A DNA stretch of 20,870 bases. Source: RGIG7378 sp045588325 (GTDB lineage Bacteria; Bacillota; Clostridia; RGIG7378). Positions within the stretch are counted from its first letter, which is position 1. The number at the start of each line of letters is the position of its first letter. The notes beneath the pieces are model-generated. The model was not told the DNA's origin, ran no database searches, and saw only the letters and a list, made by a program, of their open reading frames with translations. The translations under genes were made by a program, and so were the position numbers. Shown one piece after another: positions 1 to 12,195 of the stretch. The stretch covers positions 1-20,870 of the forward strand of contig JAZNEA010000042.1 of assembly GCA_045588325.1 (NCBI GenBank). The letters run 5' to 3'.

Positions 1-766
1 CAACAACAGAAGTAATATTAAACTCCTTTAACTGCTCAGAGCTATCACTAATTGTATATGTAGCAGATGCCTCATACTGTTCAGCAAAGAATGGATACAA
101 ACCTGAGATAGTATATGTTACTGTTGTACCAATAGCCATAGACTCCTCATCGGAATCCTTGATAACAATGTTATCTGCAGACTTTGCTTCGATCTCTACA
201 TCATCAATAGATGAAACAGCACCATTTGTATAACCAAAGTTAACAAAAGCAGCCATGTTGTTATAAACAACATCATTTGTAGTATCAGCTGCAACGATAA
301 GGTATACACCTACATCATCAGCATCTGTCAATTCAACTGTTGCTTTCTGGCCAACAACATCCATGGGAGTTCTACCATTGAGTGCCTTTACTTCCTCAAG
401 AGCTGCTCTAAACTGCTCGGAAGCATTTGCTGCACCAGATGTGGCTGCTCCATTCTTAGAACCCTCATAATCCCTAAGAACGGCCTGCATAACCTCTTCT
501 GGAGTAGCATCTGTTGTTGGGAAATAAGCAGCCTCAAATTTTTCAAGAATTACATCATTTGCAAACTTCCAACCCAAAGCAGATGTCTCGTCCTTAACGA
601 TAATCTGCAAATAGCTAACATCAGTTGTGTCACTATCAAGATTGTTTACTGTAATGCTACCTGCAGCTGTGCCGGTAAACTCATTAGCTGCCATTGCAGG
701 AATTGCGGACAATACCATTGCAAGAGCAAGTACTACTGAAAAAACCTTCTTAAAACTTGTTTTCAT
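1..766 (-). CDS. Backbone-type sortase pilin, N-terminal part (runs off the left edge)
   Basis: The reading frame is open from an ATG at 766 to the window edge, 255 codons without a stop. Residues 1-26 are a clear Sec signal peptide (KK near the start, hydrophobic core, AIPAMA cleavage site). The following 160 residues fit the N-terminal domain of SpaA/SpaH-type major pilins, including a strand ending VGVYLIVAADT and a VVYNNM turn. From about residue 213 the segment TYTISGLYPF resembles the start of a fimbrial isopeptide-formation D2 domain. The usual YPK pilin motif is not seen; K195 in DVEIEAKS sits where the polymerising lysine would be expected (inference). The RBS AAAGGA lies about 9 nt upstream. 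The gene follows the tip adhesin and mini sortase substrate on the same strand. The C-terminal half and sorting signal are outside the window, so the class call is by analogy; some other secreted cell-wall protein is possible. Confidence 0.72.
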   Translation of the reverse strand, partial: MKTSFKKVFSVVLALAMVLSAIPAMAANEFTGTAAGSITVNNLDSDTTDVSYLQIIVKDETSALGWKFANDVILEKFEAAYFPTTDATPEEVMQAVLRDYEGSKNGAATSGAANASEQFRAALEEVKALNGRTPMDVVGQKATVELTDADDVGVYLIVAADTTNDVVYNNMAAFVNFGYTNGAVSSIDDVEIEAKSADNIVIKDSDEESMAIGTTVTYTISGLYPFFAEQYEASATYTISDSSEQLKEFNITSVV

Positions 767-949
767 GTCTTTTTTTCCTTTCGTTTTTGTTTTTGATCGA
801 ATTTAGCTTAAGTCGGACTCCCTATATCCTCCTTTCGCTATTTCCGACCCACAACGACACCTTAATGTATTCGATGCCGTCAGGCTTAAAATTATATGTA
901 CTAATCTCCATTACTGGAGCTTGTACCAAATTAAGTATGGAGTTGAACA
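767..949 (-). promoter_or_regulatory. Structured 183-nt gap ahead of the pilin gene
   Basis: This is the only sizeable gap in the pilus operon. Read on the minus strand it holds a TATAAT hexamer without a convincing -35 partner, a hairpin CTCCA/TGGAG, a possible 7-bp stem GACGGCA/TGTCGTT, and a 6-bp stem GTCGGA/TCCGAC (about 812-848) whose loop contains a perfect AAAGGAGG with no start codon at a useful distance. The actual pilin RBS lies further down. It may be a leader that sets pilin level relative to the upstream genes, or an mRNA processing site. I recognise no known riboswitch class. The function is inference. Confidence 0.35.
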
Positions 950-1201
950 TTATTCCTCTGTCTCCTCTTCCTCTTCCTCTTCGTCTTCATCATCGTCCTT
1001 GTTCTTACGATTCATAAAGAAGATGATCGCGCATGCCATAACCAGAACGCCTACGAACGTAAAAATATACGTTCCCATACCTCCGGTCGCTGGCATTACG
1101 CTAAGCGTTGTATCCATTGCCATGGCAGGGATTACTGTTGTTGCTATTACTAGCACCAAAGTAGCCAAGAGCATGGATGTTTTAATAAGACTATTCCTCA
1201 T
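950..1201 (-). CDS. Mini sortase substrate: signal peptide plus MPATG sorting signal with acidic tail
   Basis: This 83-residue protein has a signal peptide (residues 1-28, ending IPAMA), then only eight residues to M36-P-A-T-G40, a membrane span (about 45-63), an RKNK stop (64-68) and a C-terminal run of 14 acidic residues out of 15 (69-83). The pattern TGGxGTYxFT after the motif is the same as in the large protein just upstream, so one sortase could read both. Cleavage at both sites would leave an 11-residue peptide with no lysine. It starts 30 nt after the upstream stop codon, so cotranscription is likely; the RBS is weak (an AAAGAG-like stretch about 10 nt upstream). I recognise no family. 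The signal layout is direct observation; a role as a pilus cap, sortase competitor or released peptide is inference. It could also be a remnant of a larger anchored protein, though it is intact as a frame. Confidence 0.75.
   Translation of the reverse strand: MRNSLIKTSMLLATLVLVIATTVIPAMAMDTTLSVMPATGGMGTYIFTFVGVLVMACAIIFFMNRKNKDDDEDEEEEEEETEE
965..982 (-). repeat. Three tandem GAAGAG hexamers in the acidic tail
   Basis: On the minus strand GAAGAG is repeated three times exactly, inside a longer purine-only stretch encoding the poly-acidic tail of the mini sortase substrate. Because the unit is six bases, slippage would lengthen or shorten the tail in frame. Confidence 0.85.
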
Positions 1202-1231
1202 GTTTTTCTATCTCTTTTCTGTTTATATATT

Positions 1232-4200
1232 CTAAGCATCTGCCTCTACTTTATCCTTCTGGCTCTTAATAAGAAGAACCGCAGCTGTAATAAGACCTAC
1301 GCCTAAAATCGTAAATAAGTAAGTACCGAAGCCACCAGTATCTGGGAGGAAGTACAACTCGCTGTTTGGAATCTGTAACAATACTCTTCCATGAAGATTA
1401 TTGTCGTGTGTACGTGGTCCCTCACCTGAGAACTCAACTACACTTGTTGTAGCCTCATTCACATAAGTACGTCCCTTAGCACTTGTAACAGTTACTGTTC
1501 CATCTATTGCAACATCTACATACCAGTAGTCATCTGTTAGATAATATCCATCTGGAGCCTTAGTCTCATAAAGCAAATATGTGCCATACATATTTCCACC
1601 AAGAGCTGGATCTGAAATACTAAAGACAACAAGACCATCGCTGTTTACAGTCTGTTCTTCTTTCCAAGCGAAATCGCCATCTTTCATAACAATCTCTCTG
1701 CCAATTACATTGCCATTTGCATCGTACTTGTATGTTGCTCTAAACAATGTAAATACTGCACCTGAAAGAACAAATGTCTTATCTCCACTATTCAAAGGTC
1801 TATTCACCTTACGCAAACTGAACTTAGAAGGAATATAGCTCTGTACAACAGGGTGAGGATAATCGTCATAATAAGCATTTCCACCTAAGTTGTACTTAAC
1901 AATAGACTCATTATTAGAGTTCATACCACCCTTAAGAGAACTGGTCTGATTTAAACCATAGTCTGTGTTTTGGTCGCCAGTGTTTCCACCATACTGACCC
2001 GCAACATCCTTTAGTGCTTGTGTTCCCTTTACGTTATAAGAAATAGTAAACTTGTAAGAACTATCAATCTTAAAGGATGGGTTAAACTTAACGTGTATCT
2101 GACCTGTAGAGCCATTAGTACCACCTGGTGTATATGTAACATACTGTATAATTTGACTTGGCTCTGTTATTACAGAAGCAAATGTAGTTGCACTTGCACC
2201 ACTCGCAATATAAAGCTCAGTGATCGTATTCGTAAACGTTACATTCGATCCTGGCGCCGCAACCTCACCCTCGGATTGCCATACTGTTACAGGCTCGGAA
2301 CCTGCAATAGACAATGTGATCTTAAGGTCTGGCTGCTTATATAGCTCAACATACTGACTTAAGGAGTCTGTCAATGTAACACCAGAGATATAACTACCAT
2401 CCAAGATAATATCCAATGCAGACTTAAGCTGGTCAGAGTTGCCTGCCAAGTAGGCGTTGGATTCTGTGATAGTTACATCGTCTGTGATTGTTACTTTTTC
2501 TTCTGGTGTTGTCTCAACAGTGATATTGCTTAGATATGCCTTAAATGTAGTATTAGCGCTAGCGCCGTCTAACCATATCTCAATAACATTTGATTCTTCA
2601 GTAACAGTTGCTTCTATATGTACCCACTGATCGCGACCATATTGAGCCCAATGTGCATTAGCATTATCATTTTCTTGAACAAAGTCAGTACTAACTACCT
2701 CTTTAACACCTTGGAATGTGAAAGTACCCTCATTAGACGGAACATAGATATCAAAGCTAACCTTATCTCCAACCTTGAGTTCGTGATCAATGACAATTGC
2801 GTTAGTTCCTTTTGATGGAGCTCCTCCACTCACCTCAATAACTGGAGATACACCACCAATTCCTGTTACATTATCAGTAAAAGTATATCCTCCACTATGT
2901 GTAGAATGATTACTTAAATCTGATGCATCGAAGTATGTAATAGCACTCGCAGGTATAGAGTACGCATTACTTATGTAGACCTCAAATGCTGTTCCATCAG
3001 ACTTAAAATTAGCTCTAATCTTATAGTTATCTGCTAGTACGTTTGATTTTACAGTTATCCATTTACCATTCTCTATTGTTGGACATTCTACTTTATTTAC
3101 TCTTTCATAAGAGCTATTAGTCTCAATAGAAGTTAATGTGACACCCTCCGGAACATAAACATCAAAATATACTACATCCCCTGCCTTAAAATCCGAGTAA
3201 ATCTCGAGATAATAGGTCCACGAAGTTTCGATGCTTGTCATCTTAATTGTGTCCGTCCTGCCTGCATACTCAGAAGCTACATCCTCGAAGGCTACAGAAA
3301 CGGTATTCGGAGCTGATAACATATTAGATGCATCGAAGTATGTAACTCCCGGCTCAACAGTTCTATCAACAACTCTATCGCCCTTAGTCATACCGATATA
3401 GCCCAGAATGTCCCTCTCATCTGTGGATGCCTGACTCATAGCAATACCGATAGCATAAACAGAGAAGTTATCAATCATTGCATCAGATACCAGTGACTCT
3501 TTTGCTGCCTTGACAAAGCTATCCCATGCATTTCTTGTTCCAGTATATGCAAGGGCTTGACTTACTTTGTCATCTGTAACTATTCCACCAACACCGCCAG
3601 AACAATAGAACTTCATTGCGGCTAAATCGTCTGAATACGTTCCATACTCATCTGAAGACAAAATAAGGTTAGGTTCACCATCACTCAAGAAAATAACTAT
3701 TTTCTCGTGGTGGTCTGCACTTACGTCACTGTGATTAAGCAATTCTTGAGCTCTAATTAAGCCCGTAGCATAGCTTGTACCACCAAAACCATTAAAGCTA
3801 GATGTAATCTCTGTCTCATGACGGCTAGTATCTGCATGGAAGCCACTGTTAGCATAATCGGCGTTCTCAAACACTGAATAACCAGTTGTGTATCCATCTT
3901 CGTCAAAGGCAGCCAAACTATTAAGATACTCGTTATAATTCCACCATGTCATCATAATCTGAGACACGTGATCCTTAGTCTGTGTTTTGTAGTAGATTCT
4001 CTTAGTTCCATCAACACCAACACCATAAAGGTTCTTGCCATCTGAGCCTACCTGCATCAAACTCCTAGATACCTCAACCTCTGCAGCTGTCATATCCTCT
4101 ATGGTTACAGTTCCTGTGCTTGTATCATGAATAATCTTGTATCCTGGATAGTCATACCCTTTAAGAACGATATTGTAGCTACCACCATCTGCATCTACAA

Positions 4201-6631
4201 AACCATTTCCCTCATACATTCCTTCTCTATCAAAGTCTGTATCTCTTAAGTTATAGTTACCATTACCTGCTCCTACATATTCAAAGGAATAGTTACATCC
4301 TGCAAATGTTACAAGGCTAACCTGGTTGTCTGGGTTCATAGAATAAATACGCTCTAACAATCCACCCTGTGCAAACAGCAAACGGTTAGTTGTATCGTAT
4401 CTATCTTCTTTCTTTCCGTTATATACACCATACTGGTTATACATAGATGTTGTGGCGTCAGCAACAATCAAAACGTCAATTGGCAAGGAAAATCCCTTAA
4501 GATCCAAGTACAATCTATAAAGGTCCTCAAGGCCTGTAGCAGCACTATCTATTGTTGTGTCTGGGTTATCGTGCTTATCGCCATACATAAGGTTGTCACC
4601 CAAGAAGTCAATCTGCTTGTTGTGATCAATCTTAACATCATCATTTGCCGGCTGAGGTGCAGCTACAGCCACATCAATTACGATAGACTCCTCATATGTA
4701 AGTTTATATACTTGCCATTTATCTGTAGTATTACCTTCACTAGCAGAATTATTTCTTACTCCAGAAGCCTCACCGTAATATCCCATTAAATATGCGTCAA
4801 AAGCTTTAAAACTACCATTTTCATAATCTGCCATATATAAGCCATTGGCATAAGATGTCATATAAATAACAACATCTGCATTATCAGAATCTAAGTCCTG
4901 CGCATCTGCATTCTTATCTCCCAATGTAGAAAAAGCATGGTTATTTGCGTCTGTCTCTACCTTGTTAGTATAGTCATACCAGTCATTCCAGAAACACATA
5001 AGGTCATTTGTCTTTGCATTGATCAAAGACAAAAATACCTCATTAGCATTTCTATGTGTTCTAGATTCATCAATATTTGCAAACCAAATATACTGTAGAT
5101 CCTGTTTTGTACCACCTGCAGCTGTGATTGCTGCATCTATCTGCGATGCTACATAAGTATAAGTATATGTAACACCGTTAATGACTCTGTCCTTTAAATA
5201 TCCTGCCTGTCCCCAATAATCTACAGACATAGGTGCGAGCTTACCATTCTCATCCTCTATAAGAAATCTATCTGAAGCAAACCCGTCCCAACGAAGCATT
5301 ACTTGGTCACCATTCTCAAGAAAGCTGGAGTTTCCATGATGGCTAGAAGTAATGTCTACAAAATAACCTGTGTCTCCCTTTACGACCTTAGTATCTATAG
5401 CCATAATATAGTTATCAGAACCATCAAAGGTTACCAATACAGAATAATTTGCTTTGTATTTCCTAGTTACATCTGTATAAAAATCCATTCCAGAGAATGT
5501 ATATGTGGTTGTATTTGAATTCAATGTAACCAACTGTCCACTGACTGCTACACCATTTCTAAGGAGCTGCAATGTAACGCTCCTACCAGAAGGAATTTGG
5601 CTTCTATCAATATTAACAGTTACATTAATAGAACCCTTACCATTAGTACCACCAACTGTTGCACCAGAAATCTCGCTCTCCTCTACTACTACGAGGATGT
5701 TGGAAGTAAGTGCTGTTGCGAAGCTTACGCATGCATCGGAAATAACAGGCACTACCTTGGTAATGTCTGCTGTGTTGTCAAAAGTAAGAACTGCGGCCTT
5801 GTCCTCGTACTTAGTAAGTGTATCTGCATAGGACTTATCATATACGCAATAGTTGTAGCTCTCGCCATTGTCTGTGAGAAGAGCACCATCTCCCCTATAT
5901 ACATTAATGGAATAGCCGTATAGTGTAGTTGTGCCTGGGATATCATAGGATACAGGTGTAGCCTCTACATATGCACCTGTTGGGAAGTTACCAGATACTG
6001 CAATAACTACTTCATCGTTATTAGATGGAGTGCATGTGAGAATCTGGAGCTTGCTATCTAATGACCAGCTAATAGTAGCCATGGCATTGGCTACATCTGT
6101 AGCCTGTGCCTTTGCATTAGCCTTAGCCTCAGAAAGAGTGGAGCCATTTGCTCCATAGAATGTAGCAGATGCTGTTGTACCAGCTGTCTTGTTAGAAATA
6201 AAAGGAATATAGAAGGCTGTAAATACACCCTTATTCAGCTGGAAATAGAAACCATCCTCTCCATCTGCAAAGATCTCGATAATAGCTAAGTTGCCTACCT
6301 CTGGCTTAATAACAACAGAACCATCTGTGAAATAGTCATCTAAGATCTTGGCATCTACATACTCAGTAGAAACATAGAAATAGGAATCCTCTTCTGCCTC
6401 AGCGATAAAGGTAACTGTATTGGCAACACCCATCTGTGTAACAGTTGTGTTAGCCATAGCTGCAATTGGACCTTCTAAAACAATATCCTCAGATGCTGCA
6501 ATAGCAGGTAGTGCATTAAACACTCCTGCAAAAACCTGAGAAAGAAATACAAAAATAAGTAATAAAGATGTAAACTTTATGAGTAACCTTTTAAGGTCGA
6601 TATGCGAGATTATCCCCTTGAATTTTTCCAT
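1232..6631 (-). CDS. Large LPXTG-anchored pilus tip adhesin with von Willebrand A domain
   Basis: This 1799-residue surface protein has a long signal region (1-46, ending AIAA). A Cna-B-like segment (TLQLLRNGV onward) lies near residues 315-400. A VWA domain begins at about 715 with DVLIVADATTSM: metal-site residues D725, T727 and S729, T952 in GGTSYATGL, and D984 in FLSDGEPN. The 220-residue gap between the first and second metal motifs means a large insertion, as in RrgA-type tip pilins (family knowledge). Two similar modules start at Y1098 and Y1233. A VTLTDSLSQYVEL segment near 1415 resembles the pilin D2 region. A SpaA-like domain follows, with candidate isopeptide residues K1608 and E1689 (YETKAPDGYY). 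The sorting signal LPDTG is at 1762, followed by a membrane span and charged tail. The start is an ATG with AAGGA 11 nt upstream. It heads the pilus operon and probably binds host or matrix ligands at the fibre tip; the ligand is unknown. Confidence 0.85.
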   Translation of the reverse strand: MEKFKGIISHIDLKRLLIKFTSLLLIFVFLSQVFAGVFNALPAIAASEDIVLEGPIAAMANTTVTQMGVANTVTFIAEAEEDSYFYVSTEYVDAKILDDYFTDGSVVIKPEVGNLAIIEIFADGEDGFYFQLNKGVFTAFYIPFISNKTAGTTASATFYGANGSTLSEAKANAKAQATDVANAMATISWSLDSKLQILTCTPSNNDEVVIAVSGNFPTGAYVEATPVSYDIPGTTTLYGYSINVYRGDGALLTDNGESYNYCVYDKSYADTLTKYEDKAAVLTFDNTADITKVVPVISDACVSFATALTSNILVVVEESEISGATVGGTNGKGSINVTVNIDRSQIPSGRSVTLQLLRNGVAVSGQLVTLNSNTTTYTFSGMDFYTDVTRKYKANYSVLVTFDGSDNYIMAIDTKVVKGDTGYFVDITSSHHGNSSFLENGDQVMLRWDGFASDRFLIEDENGKLAPMSVDYWGQAGYLKDRVINGVTYTYTYVASQIDAAITAAGGTKQDLQYIWFANIDESRTHRNANEVFLSLINAKTNDLMCFWNDWYDYTNKVETDANNHAFSTLGDKNADAQDLDSDNADVVIYMTSYANGLYMADYENGSFKAFDAYLMGYYGEASGVRNNSASEGNTTDKWQVYKLTYEESIVIDVAVAAPQPANDDVKIDHNKQIDFLGDNLMYGDKHDNPDTTIDSAATGLEDLYRLYLDLKGFSLPIDVLIVADATTSMYNQYGVYNGKKEDRYDTTNRLLFAQGGLLERIYSMNPDNQVSLVTFAGCNYSFEYVGAGNGNYNLRDTDFDREGMYEGNGFVDADGGSYNIVLKGYDYPGYKIIHDTSTGTVTIEDMTAAEVEVSRSLMQVGSDGKNLYGVGVDGTKRIYYKTQTKDHVSQIMMTWWNYNEYLNSLAAFDEDGYTTGYSVFENADYANSGFHADTSRHETEITSSFNGFGGTSYATGLIRAQELLNHSDVSADHHEKIVIFLSDGEPNLILSSDEYGTYSDDLAAMKFYCSGGVGGIVTDDKVSQALAYTGTRNAWDSFVKAAKESLVSDAMIDNFSVYAIGIAMSQASTDERDILGYIGMTKGDRVVDRTVEPGVTYFDASNMLSAPNTVSVAFEDVASEYAGRTDTIKMTSIETSWTYYLEIYSDFKAGDVVYFDVYVPEGVTLTSIETNSSYERVNKVECPTIENGKWITVKSNVLADNYKIRANFKSDGTAFEVYISNAYSIPASAITYFDASDLSNHSTHSGGYTFTDNVTGIGGVSPVIEVSGGAPSKGTNAIVIDHELKVGDKVSFDIYVPSNEGTFTFQGVKEVVSTDFVQENDNANAHWAQYGRDQWVHIEATVTEESNVIEIWLDGASANTTFKAYLSNITVETTPEEKVTITDDVTITESNAYLAGNSDQLKSALDIILDGSYISGVTLTDSLSQYVELYKQPDLKITLSIAGSEPVTVWQSEGEVAAPGSNVTFTNTITELYIASGASATTFASVITEPSQIIQYVTYTPGGTNGSTGQIHVKFNPSFKIDSSYKFTISYNVKGTQALKDVAGQYGGNTGDQNTDYGLNQTSSLKGGMNSNNESIVKYNLGGNAYYDDYPHPVVQSYIPSKFSLRKVNRPLNSGDKTFVLSGAVFTLFRATYKYDANGNVIGREIVMKDGDFAWKEEQTVNSDGLVVFSISDPALGGNMYGTYLLYETKAPDGYYLTDDYWYVDVAIDGTVTVTSAKGRTYVNEATTSVVEFSGEGPRTHDNNLHGRVLLQIPNSELYFLPDTGGFGTYLFTILGVGLITAAVLLIKSQKDKVEADA
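2922..2940. repeat. 19-nt direct repeat, copy in adhesin module 2
   Basis: The 19 bases GATGCATCGAAGTATGTAA are identical to those at 3327-3345, 405 nt (135 codons) away in the same frame. They encode the TYFDAS start of the second of two similar modules in the tip adhesin. Confidence 0.85.
3327..3345. repeat. 19-nt direct repeat, copy in adhesin module 1
   Basis: This copy is identical to the one at 2922-2940 and encodes the TYFDAS start of the first module. The exact match at DNA level suggests duplication or exchange between modules. Confidence 0.85.
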
Positions 6632-6693
6632 TAATCAACAATTCCTTATTTTATTCCATATGTTCCCATTTTTATATCTGTTTTGACATACGG

Positions 6694-6722
6694 ACTATAC
6701 CACAAAATTCTATAAATGTAAA
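6694..6722 (-). promoter_or_regulatory. Sigma-A-type promoter of the pilus operon
   Basis: On the minus strand TTTACA (6717-6722) and TATAGT (6694-6699) are separated by exactly 17 nt. Transcription would start near 6687 and give a leader of about 55 nt before the adhesin ATG, including its AAGGA ribosome binding site (6643-6647). No clear operator is visible around it. Confidence 0.7.
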
Positions 6723-6840
6723 ATTTTGGAAAACAATAATGTGTAAATTTTATTCCTTTAGATTTACATGCTTTAATAAAACTTTAATATGAATGAAAAT
6801 ATGCGTATTTTTATGAATGAATCTTAAATAGATCTGGGAC

Positions 6841-6880
6841 AGATAAAAAGAAAAGACCATCGATTTCTCGATGGTCTTAA
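6841..6880 (-). terminator. Intrinsic terminator of the rRNA operon
   Basis: A perfect 11-bp stem AAGACCATCGA / TCGATGGTCTT closed by a GAAA tetraloop (stem 6853-6878) is followed by a T-rich run TTCTTTTT. It lies just past the 3' end of 5S rRNA and separates the rRNA operon from the pilus promoter. Confidence 0.93.
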
Positions 6881-6887
6881 CATAAAT

Positions 6888-7005
6888 ATCCGGCATGTAT
6901 CTATCTTCCCGGGCCGTCGCCAGCCAAGTATTGTCGACGTATGGAGCCTTAACTACTGTGTTCGGTATGGGAACAGGTGTTGCCCTCCCTCTATTCACAC
7001 CGGAT
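6888..7005 (-). rRNA. rrf: 5S ribosomal RNA
   Basis: The minus strand carries the hallmark stretch CACCTGTTCCCATACCGAAC followed by ACAGTAGTTAAGG, and the two ends pair as ATCCGG with CCGGAT, giving an RNA of about 118 nt. It is the last RNA of the operon, downstream of 23S and just ahead of the terminator. Confidence 0.93.
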
Positions 7006-7019
7006 TAGCTCTGGTTGTT

Positions 7020-7050
7020 TCTCGCAACCTCAAAATCGCATAATCAAATA
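7020..7050 (-). other. Pre-23S processing stem, 3' arm
   Basis: In the 23S-5S spacer this segment is complementary to 10190-10220. The 27-nt core has 23 Watson-Crick pairs, three G-U pairs and one G-G mismatch, with four further pairs outside. It is the expected place for the RNase III-type stalk that releases pre-23S. A second short complement, CTCTATAT (plus strand 7052-7059), matches 10035-10042 and could form an inner helix. Confidence 0.8.
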
Positions 7051-7092
7051 TCTCTATATTGGTTTTAACCATTTGCGTTGTACTAACTTGTA

Positions 7093-9980
<2,888 letters not shown>

Positions 9981-10237
9981 AATACTGTTAGTATTCTTCG
10001 ACCACTTCTTCGTGGTCAATCGCCTTTGGTTATTATATAGAGTTTCCTGAAAATGATCATTGTTACTTTTAAATCTTGTTGGATTCTTAGTTACCTGATC
10101 TTAGACTTGCTTAGTTAATAAATAATTTCTTATTCCCTTAACAAAACTTATCTCTCGTAGACTTTATTTAAAGTCTATGTCTTTTCAGTTATTTGATTAT
10201 GCAATTTTCAAGTTACGAAAGGTCTCAAAAGAGACAT
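9981..10237 (-). other. tRNA-Ile to 23S internal spacer
   Basis: This 257-nt AT-rich spacer holds no gene. It contains the 5' arm of the pre-23S stem (10190-10220), a 7-bp hairpin AGACTTT/AAAGTCT at 10159-10176, a hairpin near 10000-10020 (GACCACGAAGAAGTGGTC on the minus strand), and CTCTATAT complementarity (10035-10042) to the 23S-5S spacer. No tRNA-Ala is present. Confidence 0.8.
10190..10220 (-). other. Pre-23S processing stem, 5' arm
   Basis: The minus-strand RNA contains AACTTGAAAA and pairs along about 31 positions with the segment just after 23S at 7020-7050. The same AACTTGAAAA sequence occurs in the 16S leader arm. It lies between tRNA-Ile and 23S. Confidence 0.8.
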
Positions 10238-10314
<77 letters not shown>

Positions 10315-10327
10315 ATAGCCCAATTGA

Positions 10328-10354
10328 GGCTGAAACCTCAAAAATAAACAGTGC
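10328..10354 (-). other. Pre-16S processing stem, 3' arm
   Basis: This 27-nt segment after 16S pairs with 12091-12117 in the leader: 24 Watson-Crick pairs, two G-U pairs and one G-G mismatch. This is the expected stalk bringing the two ends of pre-16S together for RNase III-type cleavage. It ends 13 nt from the tRNA-Ile 5' end. Confidence 0.85.
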
Positions 10355-10417
10355 GTAAGACTCTGAGTTGATTGGAAAGTAGAATGTTGCGATAATCATC
10401 CAACATTCGTGTCTCCC

Positions 10418-11940
<1,523 letters not shown>

Positions 11941-12155
11941 TATTCGAAGAGCTTTTGGCTCATTCTTACTTTACTTTTGATCTCTTGCGAGATCCGCGTT
12001 TTGAAATTACTTCAAAAGGTACAGTCTTTCGACTGTGATTGACTTTATTAGAGTCCCAATCACTTTCAGTTTAATAAAAGTTCTTGTTTTGCACTGTTTA
12101 TTTTTCAAGTTTCAACCGCTGCGTTCTCGTCCGTGTTGCCGGTCAAGCGCGACAG
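11941..12155 (-). other. 16S leader RNA with a chain of hairpins
   Basis: Between the rRNA promoter and 16S the transcript holds no gene but several simple hairpins: GTGATTG...CAATCAC (12035-12063), ACAGTC-GAAA-GACTGT (12021-12036), TTTTGAA...TTCAAAA (about 11999-12017), GATCTC-GCAA-GAGATC (11979-11994) and GAGC...GCTC (11949-11961). Two have GNRA loops. It also includes the 5' arm of the pre-16S stem. These probably guide folding, antitermination or processing of the precursor; no boxA was identified with confidence. Confidence 0.7.
12091..12117 (-). other. Pre-16S processing stem, 5' arm
   Basis: The leader segment pairs with 10328-10354 beyond the 3' end of 16S (27 positions, one G-G mismatch). 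It contains AACTTGAAAA, also present in the 5' arm of the 23S stem. Confidence 0.85.
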
Positions 12156-12162
12156 CTTGCTT

Positions 12163-12191
12163 ATATTACCACCCGTAAATCCCCCTGTCAA
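12163..12191 (-). promoter_or_regulatory. Promoter of the rRNA operon
   Basis: A consensus TTGACA (12186-12191) and near-consensus TAATAT (12163-12168) are separated by 17 nt on the minus strand. Transcription would start near 12156, about 215 nt before 16S. Only this one strong promoter was seen, preceded by regularly spaced A-tracts. Confidence 0.88.
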
Positions 12192-12195
12192 CACC

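Noticed and set aside
822..911. 29-codon minus-strand frame in the gap before the pilin
   Set aside because: It has a start and stop but no ribosome binding site, and it overlaps the proposed hairpins. Nothing supports translation.
6684..6706. Plus-strand TTGACA upstream of the adhesin gene
   Set aside because: No matching -10 at the proper distance, and no plus-strand gene follows; the minus-strand promoter on the same bases is much better.
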